From positions 248,001-312,000 of the forward strand of contig NW_026014892.1 of NCBI RefSeq assembly GCF_020379485.1: DNA of 64,000 bases, given 5' to 3'. This document shows, piece after piece, positions 29,101-38,169 of this stretch. The position numbers and the translations under genes are program-made. A model generated the notes under the pieces. That model was not told where the DNA came from. It did no database searches and saw only the letters and a program-made list of their open reading frames with translations. The DNA is from Brassica napus (taxonomy: Eukaryota > Streptophyta > Magnoliopsida > Brassicales > Brassicaceae). Numbering within the stretch: position 1 is the stretch's first letter; the number at the start of each line of letters is the position of its first letter.

Positions 29101-30727
29101 TCAGGCTGTGTGTTCCTTTGCTCAATACCCTGAAGAACATTGTGCTTTTATGGTAAACTTGGATGAGAACTACATACCAAGAAACTATGAAGAGGCAATG
29201 ATGGATAAAGAATGGAAGGAATCAGTTGGAGCTGAGGCAGGAGCTATGATCAAGAATGATACATGGTATGAGAGTGAGTTACCAAAAGGGAAGAAGGCTG
29301 TGACTAGTAGATGGATCTTCACAATCAAGTATAAGGCTGATGGAAAGGTTGAGAGGAAGAAGTCAAGACTGGTTGCAAGAGGCTTTACTCAAACTTATGG
29401 AGAAGATTACATTGAGACCTTTGCACCAGTAGCTAAACTACACACAATCCGGATTGTATTAAGCTTAGCTGTGAACCTTGGATGGGGCTTATGGCAAATG
29501 GATGTGAAGAATGCATTTCTACAAGGAGAGCTGGAGGATGAAGTGTATATGCATCCACCTCCAGGCTTGGAACACTTAGTGAAGAGAGGGAATGTGTTGA
29601 GACTGAAGAAAGCTATCTATGGACTAAAGCAATCACCAAGAGCTTGGTACAACAAGCTAAGTACTACTCTGAATGGCCGAGGCTTCAAGAAGTCTGAACT
29701 AGACCACACCCTCTTCACTCTCACTACTCCCTCAGGTATGATTGCACTCCTTGTGTATGTTGATGATATCATTATCACAGGAAGTGATAAGGAAGGTATC
29801 ATAGCAACCAAGGAGTTCCTTAAATCCATGTTTGAGATTAAAGACTTGGGAGAAATGAAATACTTTCTTGGAATTGAGATATGTAGATCCAAGGAAGGTT
29901 TGTTCATGTCCCAAAGGAAGTATACACTTGATCTTTTGAAAGGTGCAGGTGCTTATGGAGGCAAGACAGCAAGGATGCCTATGGAGGATGGCTACAAAGT
30001 CCCACGAGAGGGGGAGATTGAAGACAGCAAACCTTATCAGGATCCTAAACTCTATAGAAAACTAGTTGGCAAATTGATTTATCTTACCATAACTAGGCCT
30101 GACATTTGTTTTGCTGTGAATCAGGTGAGTCAACACATGCAGGTGCCTAAGGAGCATCATTGGCGCATGGTGGAGAGAATCTTGATGTATCTCAACGGCT
30201 CACCTGATCAAGGAGTATGGATGGGTTGCAATGGGAGCACTGAAGTGGTTGGATACTGTGATGCGGATTGGGCTGGTGATAGAGCAGACAGGAGATCAAC
30301 CACAGGCTATTGCACATTCATTGGAGGCAACTTGGTTACTTGGAAGAGTAAGAAGCAGAAGGTGGTGTCTTGCTCAAGTGCAGAAGCTGAGTATAGAGCT
30401 ATGCTGAAGCTTACCAACGAGCTGGTGTGGATCAAAGGTATCTTGAAGCATTTGGAGATTGATCAAGCCACGCCAATGACAATGCATTGTGATAACCAAG
30501 CAGCCATCCACATTGCCTCCAACTCGGTGTTCCATGAGAGAACCAAGCACATTGAAGTTGATTGTCACAAGGTGAGGCAGATGATCATCCTAGGAGTCAT
30601 CTTGCCGTGCTACACAAGGAGTGAAGATCAGTTGGCTGATGTGTTCACCAAGGCTGCAAGGCAGAAGACAATGGAGTCTATCCACATCAGGTTGGGCCTC
30701 ATTGATCTTGGGAAGAGAAGGAGCTGA
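26174..30727 (+). CDS. RT-I Gag-Pol polyprotein (1517 aa), intact
   Basis: Self-processing copia polyprotein. From ATG 26174 (MESGSKMKVAV): Gag motif FKGSNYLVWSRMV 13-25; zinc knuckle C249, C252, H257, C262; protease D419-S420-G421; integrase D603, D665, E701 (D-X61-D-X35-E); acidic linker about 850-945; RT D1110 and YVDD 1195-1198; RNase H YCDADWAGD around 1363 and LADVFTKAAR near the end; C-terminus LIDLGKRRS. No stop, frameshift or missing catalytic residue seen. Gag makes the particle; integrase and RT act in it before nuclear integration. Chosen start gives the same N-terminus as RT-H and RT-L. Confidence 0.97.
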   Translation: MESGSKMKVAVTFKGSNYLVWSRMVKTAVGSKGLWKHITSGEAPKLITQGGDKESVSEAEAEKWQQEDMMVMSALHSSLEPAILDAYSYCETAKELWETLKKVYGNTSNLSRVFEVKKALNDLTQEDMEFTKHLGRFRTLWSELEMLRPSTTDPELLNERREQDKVFGLLLTLNPSYSGLIQHMLRAEKLPDLEDACAQIQKEQGSIGLFGGKGDLSLANAARTDHEEIPQANRAAHGKYEDRKFNGNCDHCKKHGHKKSQCWILHPHLKPAKFMKEREARAHASEGTSGAGSSSRGAEGEGREGDGKALVTYSGAPNIRGNDQDFIRRSEMDALIKMLKENGNTHGYSFGASMIAKTIETSPCVADIARMDRVKSNEHARHEYTFARNARMNHELNAFRSPLNLCHNASSITKPLIVDSGASHHMISDTNLIKDIEPTSGHVMIANGDKIPIRGIGNLKLFDKNTRAFYMPEFTSNLLSVKKCTTDLNCNVIFSPNDVKFQDIESSHLIGKGITKGELYLLEELDPVSNYNCSFTTASSLNKNALWHARLGHPHGRALNLMLPGVLFENKDCEACILGKHCKTVFPNSTSVYDKCFDLIHSDVWTAPCISRDNHKYFVTFIDEKSKYTWLTLIPSKDRVIDAFKNFQAHVTNHYNAKIKIFRSDNGGEYTSYAFKSHLEHHGILHQTSCPYTPQQNGVAERKNRHLMEVARSMMFQANVPKRFWSDAVATACYLINRIPTKVLKDQAPFEVLNKHKPSVDYLRVFGCLCFVLVPGELRNKLDARSTKAMFIGYSTTQKGYKCYDPDTRRVLISRDVKFIEARGYYEERNQEELKDLTSDKAGALRLILEGLGIKMNQDPNVGSRNQHESSPAPVEANQSPHLDREGGRESETQEDGQDGAGLSEEEEESVSGSHNQGDQSQGEVEAQAEAPEPSVQEEQVQNQPVLRRSTRLRKDPSSWVNTRVYYNAQAVEHPSQAVCSFAQYPEEHCAFMVNLDENYIPRNYEEAMMDKEWKESVGAEAGAMIKNDTWYESELPKGKKAVTSRWIFTIKYKADGKVERKKSRLVARGFTQTYGEDYIETFAPVAKLHTIRIVLSLAVNLGWGLWQMDVKNAFLQGELEDEVYMHPPPGLEHLVKRGNVLRLKKAIYGLKQSPRAWYNKLSTTLNGRGFKKSELDHTLFTLTTPSGMIALLVYVDDIIITGSDKEGIIATKEFLKSMFEIKDLGEMKYFLGIEICRSKEGLFMSQRKYTLDLLKGAGAYGGKTARMPMEDGYKVPREGEIEDSKPYQDPKLYRKLVGKLIYLTITRPDICFAVNQVSQHMQVPKEHHWRMVERILMYLNGSPDQGVWMGCNGSTEVVGYCDADWAGDRADRRSTTGYCTFIGGNLVTWKSKKQKVVSCSSAEAEYRAMLKLTNELVWIKGILKHLEIDQATPMTMHCDNQAAIHIASNSVFHERTKHIEVDCHKVRQMIILGVILPCYTRSEDQLADVFTKAARQKTMESIHIRLGLIDLGKRRS

Positions 30728-30868
30728 TCCCCTTTGGCTGTGAGGTCTTTACTCTTTTTCCCTCATCAAGGTTTTGTCCCAATGGGTTTTCCTTGGTGAG
30801 GTTTTTAATGAGGAAGATCTCATGGCTATCCAAGCTTAGACTTTCACAAAGCTAAGCTTGAGGGGGAG
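30728..30868 (+). promoter_or_regulatory. RT-I 3' untranslated region: stem-loops and polypurine tract
   Basis: Outer arms GAGGTCTT / AAGATCTC (with a G:U pair) enclose CCTCATCAAGG...TTAATGAGG. Hairpin AAGCTTAG / CTAAGCTT at 30832-30859 touches polypurine tract 30860-30868. Confidence 0.75.
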
Positions 30869-31445
30869 TGTTGAGATGAGTCAAGTATATGTGGAGCAAG
30901 TGAGGAGTTGAGACTAAGGAGATGAGTTGAAGCTTGGAAAGGTTTGGGTAAGGTCCGTACTGTCCGTACATGACCGTACCATCCGTACACATGGAGATGG
31001 ATAAAACCTTGACAAGAGTAAAGAAGTTACTTGGGGTAACTTATGGGAAGGGAAGGAACTTACCTGGATGGATCAGACCGTTGAGGGATAAGGAAGAGCG
31101 CGCCTTGACAGGCTGGAACAGCTGGAAAGGCAAGAGCATCTCGGTCCAAGATGCTAGATGCTCCGCGCATGTGGAGAAGCTAATTGGCTAGTTCAAATGA
31201 GCTTATCCTTTCTACATTGACCTCACATGCTTTAGTCTTCTCTTGATTTCGAAAACCCTTGTATGCTCACACTATATATTGTAACTCATGTTATTAATGA
31301 AAGACTAGACAGTTCTAAACAAATCAATCTCTCTATACTTTTCATAATGATTCTCCATTAGTCTCTTAATCTCTTAAATCTACTCTAATCTCTTCTCTAT
31401 TCTTATCTAAACTCAGATTATCTTTTACATTACTCAAAACTGATA
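30869..31445 (+). repeat. RT-I 3' LTR
   Basis: 577 bp; two differences from the 5' copy (GAG for GGG near 30910, GTACTG for GTTCTG near 30957). Confidence 0.95.
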
Positions 31446-31704
31446 TCAAGCATGTGAAGACTCCCATTGGATGCTTTTGGATGGCTCTCTTTGACTACAC
31501 ATGCTCTGAATCTCTTTCTTATCTCTATGATTTCGAAATGTATTGTCTCTCTCTCATAAATATGTTGTAAACCTCATCTTTAATAATTAATGGAGTTTTG
31601 AGTCTCTCTCCTTATTCTCTCACTAAAATCTCTTAATCTCTTTAATCTTTTCATCTGATTATCTTTGATTATTTGAATCATGCTCTAATACACAAAAGTG
31701 TATA

Positions 31705-31790
31705 CTTACAATGCTTGCCTAAAATACAAGCTTCACAATCATTATTCTCAAAGGAAACACCTGGCAACATCAGTTTTAAAGCCTTATTAT
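31705..31790 (-). pseudogene. RT-B pre-integrase fragment between s2 and RT-J
   Basis: First five bases are the s2 TSD copy. The rest codes (minus) KALKLMLPGVSFEN...CEACILGKHCK, the zinc-binding segment before integrase. ATTAT at 31786-31790 is the TSD of RT-J; the frame resumes at 55912 with WHARLGHPHN. Confidence 0.88.
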
Positions 31791-32042
31791 TAAACACTTT
31801 TGTGTTTTAGAGAATGATTCAAACAACCAAAGATACTTAGATTCAAAGATTAAAGAGATTAGGAGATTTTAGTGAGAGAATCAAGAGAGAGACTCAAAAC
31901 TCCATTAATTATTAAAGATGAGGTTTACAACATACTTATATGAGAGAGACAATCAATTTCGAAATCAATCAGATAAGGTAGAGGTTCAGGGCATGTGTAG
32001 TCAAAGAGAGCCATCCAAAAGCAGCCAATGGGAGTCTTCACA

Positions 32043-32584
32043 TGTTGAGAAGTGTTGAGATGAGGAGATGAAGAGTTGATACATGGATAGAGGAAGGGAT
32101 TTGGAGCAGGCAGTAACTTTGGAGATTTACCACAGTAACTTTATTGTTACTGTGGTAACTGAGTTAAAAGACTTGGGAAGTTACCTTGCATCCATTTGGA
32201 GAGTGAAACACGCCAGGAGGAGTCTGGATAAGCAAGGAGGAGTTTGGATAAGGTCTGGTCAAGGGAAGAGAGCTTTAGACAGGCTGGCACCAGCTGGAAA
32301 GCTAAAGCAAGATACCCAAGCATGTGAGGAACCTTATTGGCTAGTTTGAATCAAGCATCTTTGACTACACATGCTTCTTATCCTAACTAGACTGAACCTG
32401 GACGAATTTATGTATCCCTAATCTATATATGTTGTAAACTCTCTCATTAATCAATCTAATGGAGTTTTGAGTATTCTCTCTTGTTCTTTATTCTCTTAGT
32501 CTCTCTTAATCTCCAAATCTCATACAAACTACACTAATCATCTCTTGATATTTATTCATCACTCTACATACACAAAAGTGTATA
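32043..32584 (+). repeat. RT-K 5' LTR
   Basis: 542 bp. A perfect 13-bp inverted repeat TTACCACAGTAAC / GTTACTGTGGTAA at 32127-32158 around a 6-nt spacer lies in U3. Ends CACAAAAGTGTATA. Confidence 0.94.
32361..32430 (+). promoter_or_regulatory. RT-K U3 core promoter module
   Basis: TTGACTACACATGC (32361-32374) and CTATATAT (32423-32430). The middle TTTCGAAA is replaced by a diverged GGACGAATTT. Role inferred by comparison with other LTRs here. Confidence 0.45.
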
Positions 32585-32735
32585 TGGTATCAGAGCCAGG
32601 TTGGCAAGGAAGGGAGTGGTGATTTGCGAGAATCTGTTTGTGTGTTCTTGGTGTTCTTGAGCTGTTCTTGAGCTGTTCTTCAGTTTCTGGGTATTTGGGA
32701 GGTTGTCTGGTCGATTCAATCAACCTCAACAGGAG
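32585..32735 (+). promoter_or_regulatory. RT-K primer-binding site and 5' leader
   Basis: TGGTATCAGAGCCAGG at 32585-32600. GTTCTTG repeats at 32641-32681 (two GCTGTTCTTGA units among them). First ATG of the gag frame is at 32736; the frame is open slightly further upstream but only from non-ATG codons. Confidence 0.88.
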
Positions 32736-35700
32736 ATGAAGCACAGATCTAGTAAACCAGTGGGGCGTGAAGAAGAGATGGATGGAGTGTGTTCAAGATG
32801 GATAAAGGGAGCTTTGGAAAGCTGTGGGTTATGGAGTAGTCATGGAAAGGGGAAACCTTTCATGGAAATGGCTACTGAAGAAGGTCAGACAAGAGGTCTG
32901 AAGCTGGGAAATGAAGTTGTTCAAGGAGACACTACAAAGAGTGAGATTGAAGCAACTTTAGGCAAGTCCAAGCTTGTAAGAGTCGTTGAGGACAAAGGGG
33001 TGATCCGCGGCTTGAGACAAGGAAAGGATGAGTGTTATCAGCTTGTGGGAAGGCTGAGAGAAGTATGGTCAGAGTTAGATGTGGTGAAGGCACACACATC
33101 AAATCCGAGATGTTGTCAAGAAAGGAGGAAGCAAGATGTGATCTTTAGCTTTCTTATGGAAGAGGTATGTGAGCTTGTTAAACACACTTGTGATGTGTGG
33201 GAGATGAACAGGAAACCAGAAAGATGGAAGGGAGGTACAAGCTGTAAGAAGGGAAGGTTGAGAAAACTTTCTAAGGAGTGGTTAATGAAGAGAAGGGCAT
33301 GGAGAAAGGATAGCGAGTCTGAGCACTTAAGTGACAGGATGAGTGTGATCTTGAAGAGAATCAAGGATATACTTCAGCAGATGGTTATAGGAGAGTGTTC
33401 ATACTCAGCTTACTTGGGAGAATCAGTAGAAGATGGTGTAAGTACAAGGAGGCAGGAGACCAAAGGAGGAGAGGATCCAATCACAAAGAAAGAATGGGAT
33501 GAGTTTGTTAAGTGTGTGTATGAACTGGCTGCAAGAAAGAAGCAAGGTGCTCTAGCTGCAAGTGAGAAGCAAAGCGATTTCTCCACAGCTCCTAAACCTA
33601 TCATAATTGATTCTGGAGCAACACATCATATGATCAGTGATAGGAGTCTGATAAGTGATGTCAGGGCTGCAACAGGGTGTGTTACTATAGCTAATGGCGC
33701 TCAGATCCCAGTAGAAGGAATGGGAAACCTCAAGCTGTTTGAAAAGAGCTCAACCGCCTTATATCTGCCTCAGTTCACTTCAAATCTGATATCAGTTAAG
33801 AAAGCTACAATTGATCTGGATTGTCAAGTAGTATTCAGGCCAAATGAAGTTGAGTTTCAAGATTTGAAGACTGGAAGAGTTATTGGCAGAGGGGACAGCA
33901 AGCATCACTTATATCATCTCCAAACAGCTAAGACTCTTAATCCCATTAACTCTATGTGCCTGAGTAGTGCTGCTGATAGGTGTGATAGTATGACTTGGCA
34001 TGCTAGATTAGGACATCCTCATGCTCGTGCAATTGAGTTAATCATGCCTAATATGTCATTTAATCACTTGGAGTGTGAAGCATGCATATTAGGAAAGCAT
34101 TGTAGGACTGTCTTTCCAGCATCAGAGACTATATATGAGCATTGCTTTGATCTAGTTCACTCAGATGTGTGGACATCTCCGTGTGAGTCTAGGGATAGCC
34201 AGAAGTACTTTGTCACTTTTATTGATGAGAAATCAAAGTATACATGGGTCACTTTGATTCCCTCTAAAGATAGAGTCCTAGAAGCCTTTATGAACTTCCA
34301 AGCATATGTAACTAATCAATACAATGCTACTGTGAAGGTGCTAAGATCTGATAATGGAGGAGAATACACTAGCAATGCTTTCAAGAGTTATCTAGCAAAG
34401 CATGGGATTGTGCAGCAGACAAGCTGTCCTTACACACCACAGCAGAATGGGGTGGCTGAGAGAAAGAATAGGCACTTGATGGAGGTAGCAAGGTCAATGA
34501 TGTTTCATGCAAATGTTCCAAAGAGGTTTTGGGGGGATGCTGTTCAGACTGCGTGCTATCTCATCAACAGAGTTCCGACCAAGATCCTAAAGAATCTGTC
34601 TCCCTTTGAGGTATTGAACAAGACTAAACCACACCTTGATCATTTGAGAGTCTTTGGGTGTTTATGTTATGTGATGGTTCCCGGAGAGAGGAGGAACAAG
34701 CTAGAAGCAAAGAGTACTAAAGCTATGTTCATTGGGTACACTCAATCACTCAGAAAGGGTACAAATGTTATGATCCAATAACCAGGAGGGTTTTGGTATC
34801 CAGAGAAGTGAAGTTTGTGGAGTCTAGAGGATATTATGAGGAGAAGAAATGGGAAGACCTAGAGGATCTGTCCCGAGCTCCATCAGAGAAGGCAACAACA
34901 CTGAGAGTGTTGTTGGAAAGGCTAGGGATAGGATTATCCCAAGATCAGGAACCAGGAAGGAGAGAACCTTCTAATCAAGCTGGAGAAGCTGGAGAAACAA
35001 CCCCTCTTGATCATGAGAAGGGGAATGGATCTGAATCAGAGGAGCAGGAGCAAAACCAAGAGGATTCAGGACAGCATGATCATGAGGAGACACAGGAAGT
35101 AGAGAATGTTGTTCAGTCTACTGGTACAGAGGAGAGTGAGGATCAGTCAGGTGGAAATGAGCAGGGAGAACCTACTGGTTTAGGAGAGGAAACACAAGAT
35201 AATATTCAGGCTGAAGAACATGTTGAGACCTTGCGGAGGAGCACAAGGATAAAGAGGGATCCTTCCAACTGGGTAAACACGATAGTGTACTACAATGCCC
35301 AGGCTGTGGAGCATCCTTCTCAAGCCGTGTGTTCCTTTGCTGAGTTTCCAGAGGAGCATCATGCCTTTATGATTAGTCTGGATGAGAGTTATGTACCAAG
35401 GACTTATGAAGAAGCTATGTTAGACAAGGAATGGAAAGAATCAGTGGGAGCTGAAGCAGGTGCAATGATCAAAAATGATACATGGTATGAGAGTGAGCTG
35501 CCTAAGGGAAAAAGGGCTGTATCTAGTAGATGGATCTTCACAATCAAGTATCTAGCAGATGGACAGATTGATAGGAAGAAGACCAGATTGGTTGCAAGAG
35601 GATTTACACAGACCTATGGAGAGGATTACATTGATACCTTTGCACCAGTAGCTAAGCTACATACAGTTCGGATTGTGTTGTCCATTGCAACAAACTTGGA

Positions 35701-36943
35701 GTGGGATTTGTGGCAGATGGATGTGAAGAATGCTTTCTTACAAGGTGAGCTAGAAGATGAGGTATACATGCTTCCTCCTCCTGGTCTTGAGCATCTAGTA
35801 AAACCAGGAAATGTTTTGAGATTGAAGAAGGCAATATATGGGCTGAAGCAGTCTCCTAGAGCTTGGTACAGGAAGCTGAGTACAACTCTGAATGGGAGAG
35901 GATTCAGGAAGTCTGAACTGGATCACACACTCTTCACTTTGGTTACTCCATCAGGGATCATTGTGATACTGGTATATGTGGATGATTTGATTATCACAGG
36001 GAGTGATAAGGCTGGGATTAAAGCCACTAAAGAGTTCCTCAAGTCTGTGTTTGACATCAAAGACTTGGGAGAGATGAAGTATTTCTTGGGGATTGAGATA
36101 TGCAGATCCAAGGAGGGTTTGTTTATGTCTCAAAGGAAGTATACAATGGATATGCTGAAGGAGACTGATGTACTTGGAGGAAAGGTAGCAAAGACACCTC
36201 TTGAGGAGGGGTATAAGGTTTTGCGTGAGGGGGAGGTTGAAGAGAAGCAGTTGTTTGAGGATCCTAAGCTATACAGGAAGATGGTTGGCAAGCTGATCTA
36301 CTTGACCATCACACGGCCAGATATATGTTTTGCTGTGAACCAAGTGAGTCAGCATATGCAGGCGCCAAAGGTACATCATTGGAAGATGGTTGATAGGATA
36401 CTGAGGTATTTGAGTGGCACGCCTGGTCAAGGAGTTTGGATGGGATGCAATGGCAGCACAGAAGTAGTGGGCTATTGTGATGCTGATTGGGCAGGAGATA
36501 GAGTGGACAGGAGATCAACTACTGGTTATTGTACATTCATTGGAGGGAACCTGGTTACTTGGAAGAGTAAGAAGCAGAAGGTCATCTCTTGTTCAAGTGC
36601 TGAGGCTGAATATAGGGCTATGTTGAAGTTGACAAACGAGCTGGTGTGGATCAAGGGTATCTTGAAGCATCTGGAGATTGAACAGAGTACTCCTATGACA
36701 ATGCACTGTGACAATCAAGCAGCTATCCATATTGCTTCTAACTGTTGAGATGAGTTGAGTATATGGATATGAAGAGATAAGGAGTTGAAGAGAAGAGGTG
36801 AAAGAGAATGAGGGGACTTTGGGCAAGCATGGTACGGACGGCCGTACAAGGCCGTACATGGCAGTACCGTCCGTACCAAATGTCTCGACCAGAAGTTACC
36901 CAACCTCAACCAAGTGAAACCGTAACAAGGCAGATGTTACCTT

Positions 36944-37532
36944 TATAAGATTTATAGAAAGAGTTAGAGTGATTTAGAGAATAAGAGAATGAGATTGGCT
37001 TATGAAAAGATTAGTGAAGAATCATGATGAACACTCAAGAACAAGAGAGAGAGAATGACTCAAACTGTGTAATCTTTTATTAATGAGAGAGTTTACAATA
37101 TATAGGACAGGATACAAGGGTTTCCAAGACTCTAAGGATAAGGCTAAGCATGTGAAGTCAATACAGGAGCAAGACCAGGTTTAAATCGATCCAATGGCTG
37201 ATCTCACATGTGTAAAGCATCTTTGCTTTTGCTTTACCTTTCCAGCATGGGACAGGCTGTCATGGTGAGCCTTATCCTTCTTCCAACGGTCTGATTCTTA
37301 TCCAAGACTGAGGCTCAGACCGTTTACCACTCTAACTCCTCATTTTAACTTTCACCTTTGGTTAATGTTTGTGATCGCCCTTGATATGTACGGCTTGTAC
37401 GGCCAGTACCTTCAGTACGGATTGTACGGCTATGGCTGATCACAAACTCTCCCAAAGACTCATACCTTCTTTCCCTTTCAGTCTCTCAACTCCTTGTGCC
37501 TTCTCACACATTATACTCAGCTCATTTCAACA
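36944..37532 (-). repeat. s3: solo LTR in the RT-L 5' LTR
   Basis: 589 bp, reverse-oriented, TATAAGATTT to CTCATTTCAACA, TSD ACCTT (36939-36943 and 37533-37537). U3 has GTACGG repeats at 37388-37429. The terminus differs from the common CATCTCAACA by one base. No internal region. Confidence 0.9.
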
Positions 37533-37682
37533 ACCTTAAGGGTTTAGTGAAGAGGATAAGACCGGTGAAAGGATAACGGACGCGCGGTGCCAGGCTGGAA
37601 CAGGCTGGAAAGCTGAAGCACCTTTAGTCCAAGATGCCATAAGCATGTGAGCCATCCTGACCAATCATTCAAAAGGCGCCCC

Positions 37683-37749
37683 TTGACTCCACACGGTTTA
37701 ATAGTGCTCAGTTCCCTTCTTGTAAACCCTTGTGTCTCTCTTATAAATA
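37683..37749 (+). promoter_or_regulatory. RT-L U3 core promoter module
   Basis: TTGACTCCACACGG, then TTATAAATA. The 37-bp deletion in the 3' LTR removes the TTGAC motif there. Confidence 0.45.
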
Positions 37750-37921
37750 TGTAACCTCACTCATTAATAAGATTAAGCAAGTTTTGAGTCTTTCTCTTAG
37801 TCTTTAAATCTCAATGGTTCCATATTAGACTCATAATCTCATTTCATACTCTAATCTTCTCTAAATCGATTCTAGTCTTTCCTAAACACTCAGATTACTC
37901 TAAACATTACTAAAACTGATA

Positions 37922-38169
37922 TGGTATCAGAGCCAGGTTAGTGAGAACCTGAGTTCGTGTTAGGCTCTTTGGAGATTCAAGATTGAAGCTTTGAAGAGTT
38001 TGGTTGGTGTTCTTGCGTTCTTGGGAGGTTCCGGGTATTGTCCGAGTTCAAAGACTAGTTTTTAGTGTGTTGCTGAAGCTGTGAGGTTGAAGACCGAGGC
38101 AGTGAGTGTTCTTACAAGTCTTTTAACTCAAGATCCAGTTTGTGAAGTCTAGAGAAGTCATCGTTCATC
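37922..38169 (+). promoter_or_regulatory. RT-L primer-binding site and 5' leader
   Basis: TGGTATCAGAGCCAGG at 37922-37937; 232-bp leader to ATG 38170. No other gene seen. Confidence 0.88.

Larger units (their letters stand above)
25323..31445 (+). mobile_element. RT-I: complete, apparently intact Ty1/copia element
   Basis: A 6123-bp insertion in s2 with TSD TCAAG (25318-25322 and 31446-31450). LTRs are both 577 bp with two differences I could find. Primer-binding site, leader, one long gag-pol frame, 3' stem-loops and polypurine tract are all in place. By every feature visible here it could encode its own transposition. Activity itself is not shown by sequence. Confidence 0.96.
25048..31704 (+). 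repeat. s2: solo LTR in RT-B integrase, split by RT-I
   Basis: Pieces 25048-25322 and 31451-31704 (529 bp together), flanked by CTTAC (25043-25047 and 31705-31709). TGTTGAGATGAGGTAATAAAG at the start and CACAAAAGTGTATA at the end. Closely related to the RT-J LTRs. No internal region, so a solo LTR apart from RT-I inside it. Confidence 0.9.
36743..37921 (+). repeat. RT-L 5' LTR, split by s3
   Basis: First piece has GTACGG/CCGTAC repeats at about 36831-36877. Second has TTGACTCCACACGG (37683-37696) and TTATAAATA (37741-37749). Ends AAAACTGATA at 37921. Confidence 0.92.

Noticed and set aside
32083..32349. 76-88 codon frames in the RT-K LTRs (also 43889-44119)
   Set aside because: LTR duplicates overlapping the dyad motif; not a gene.
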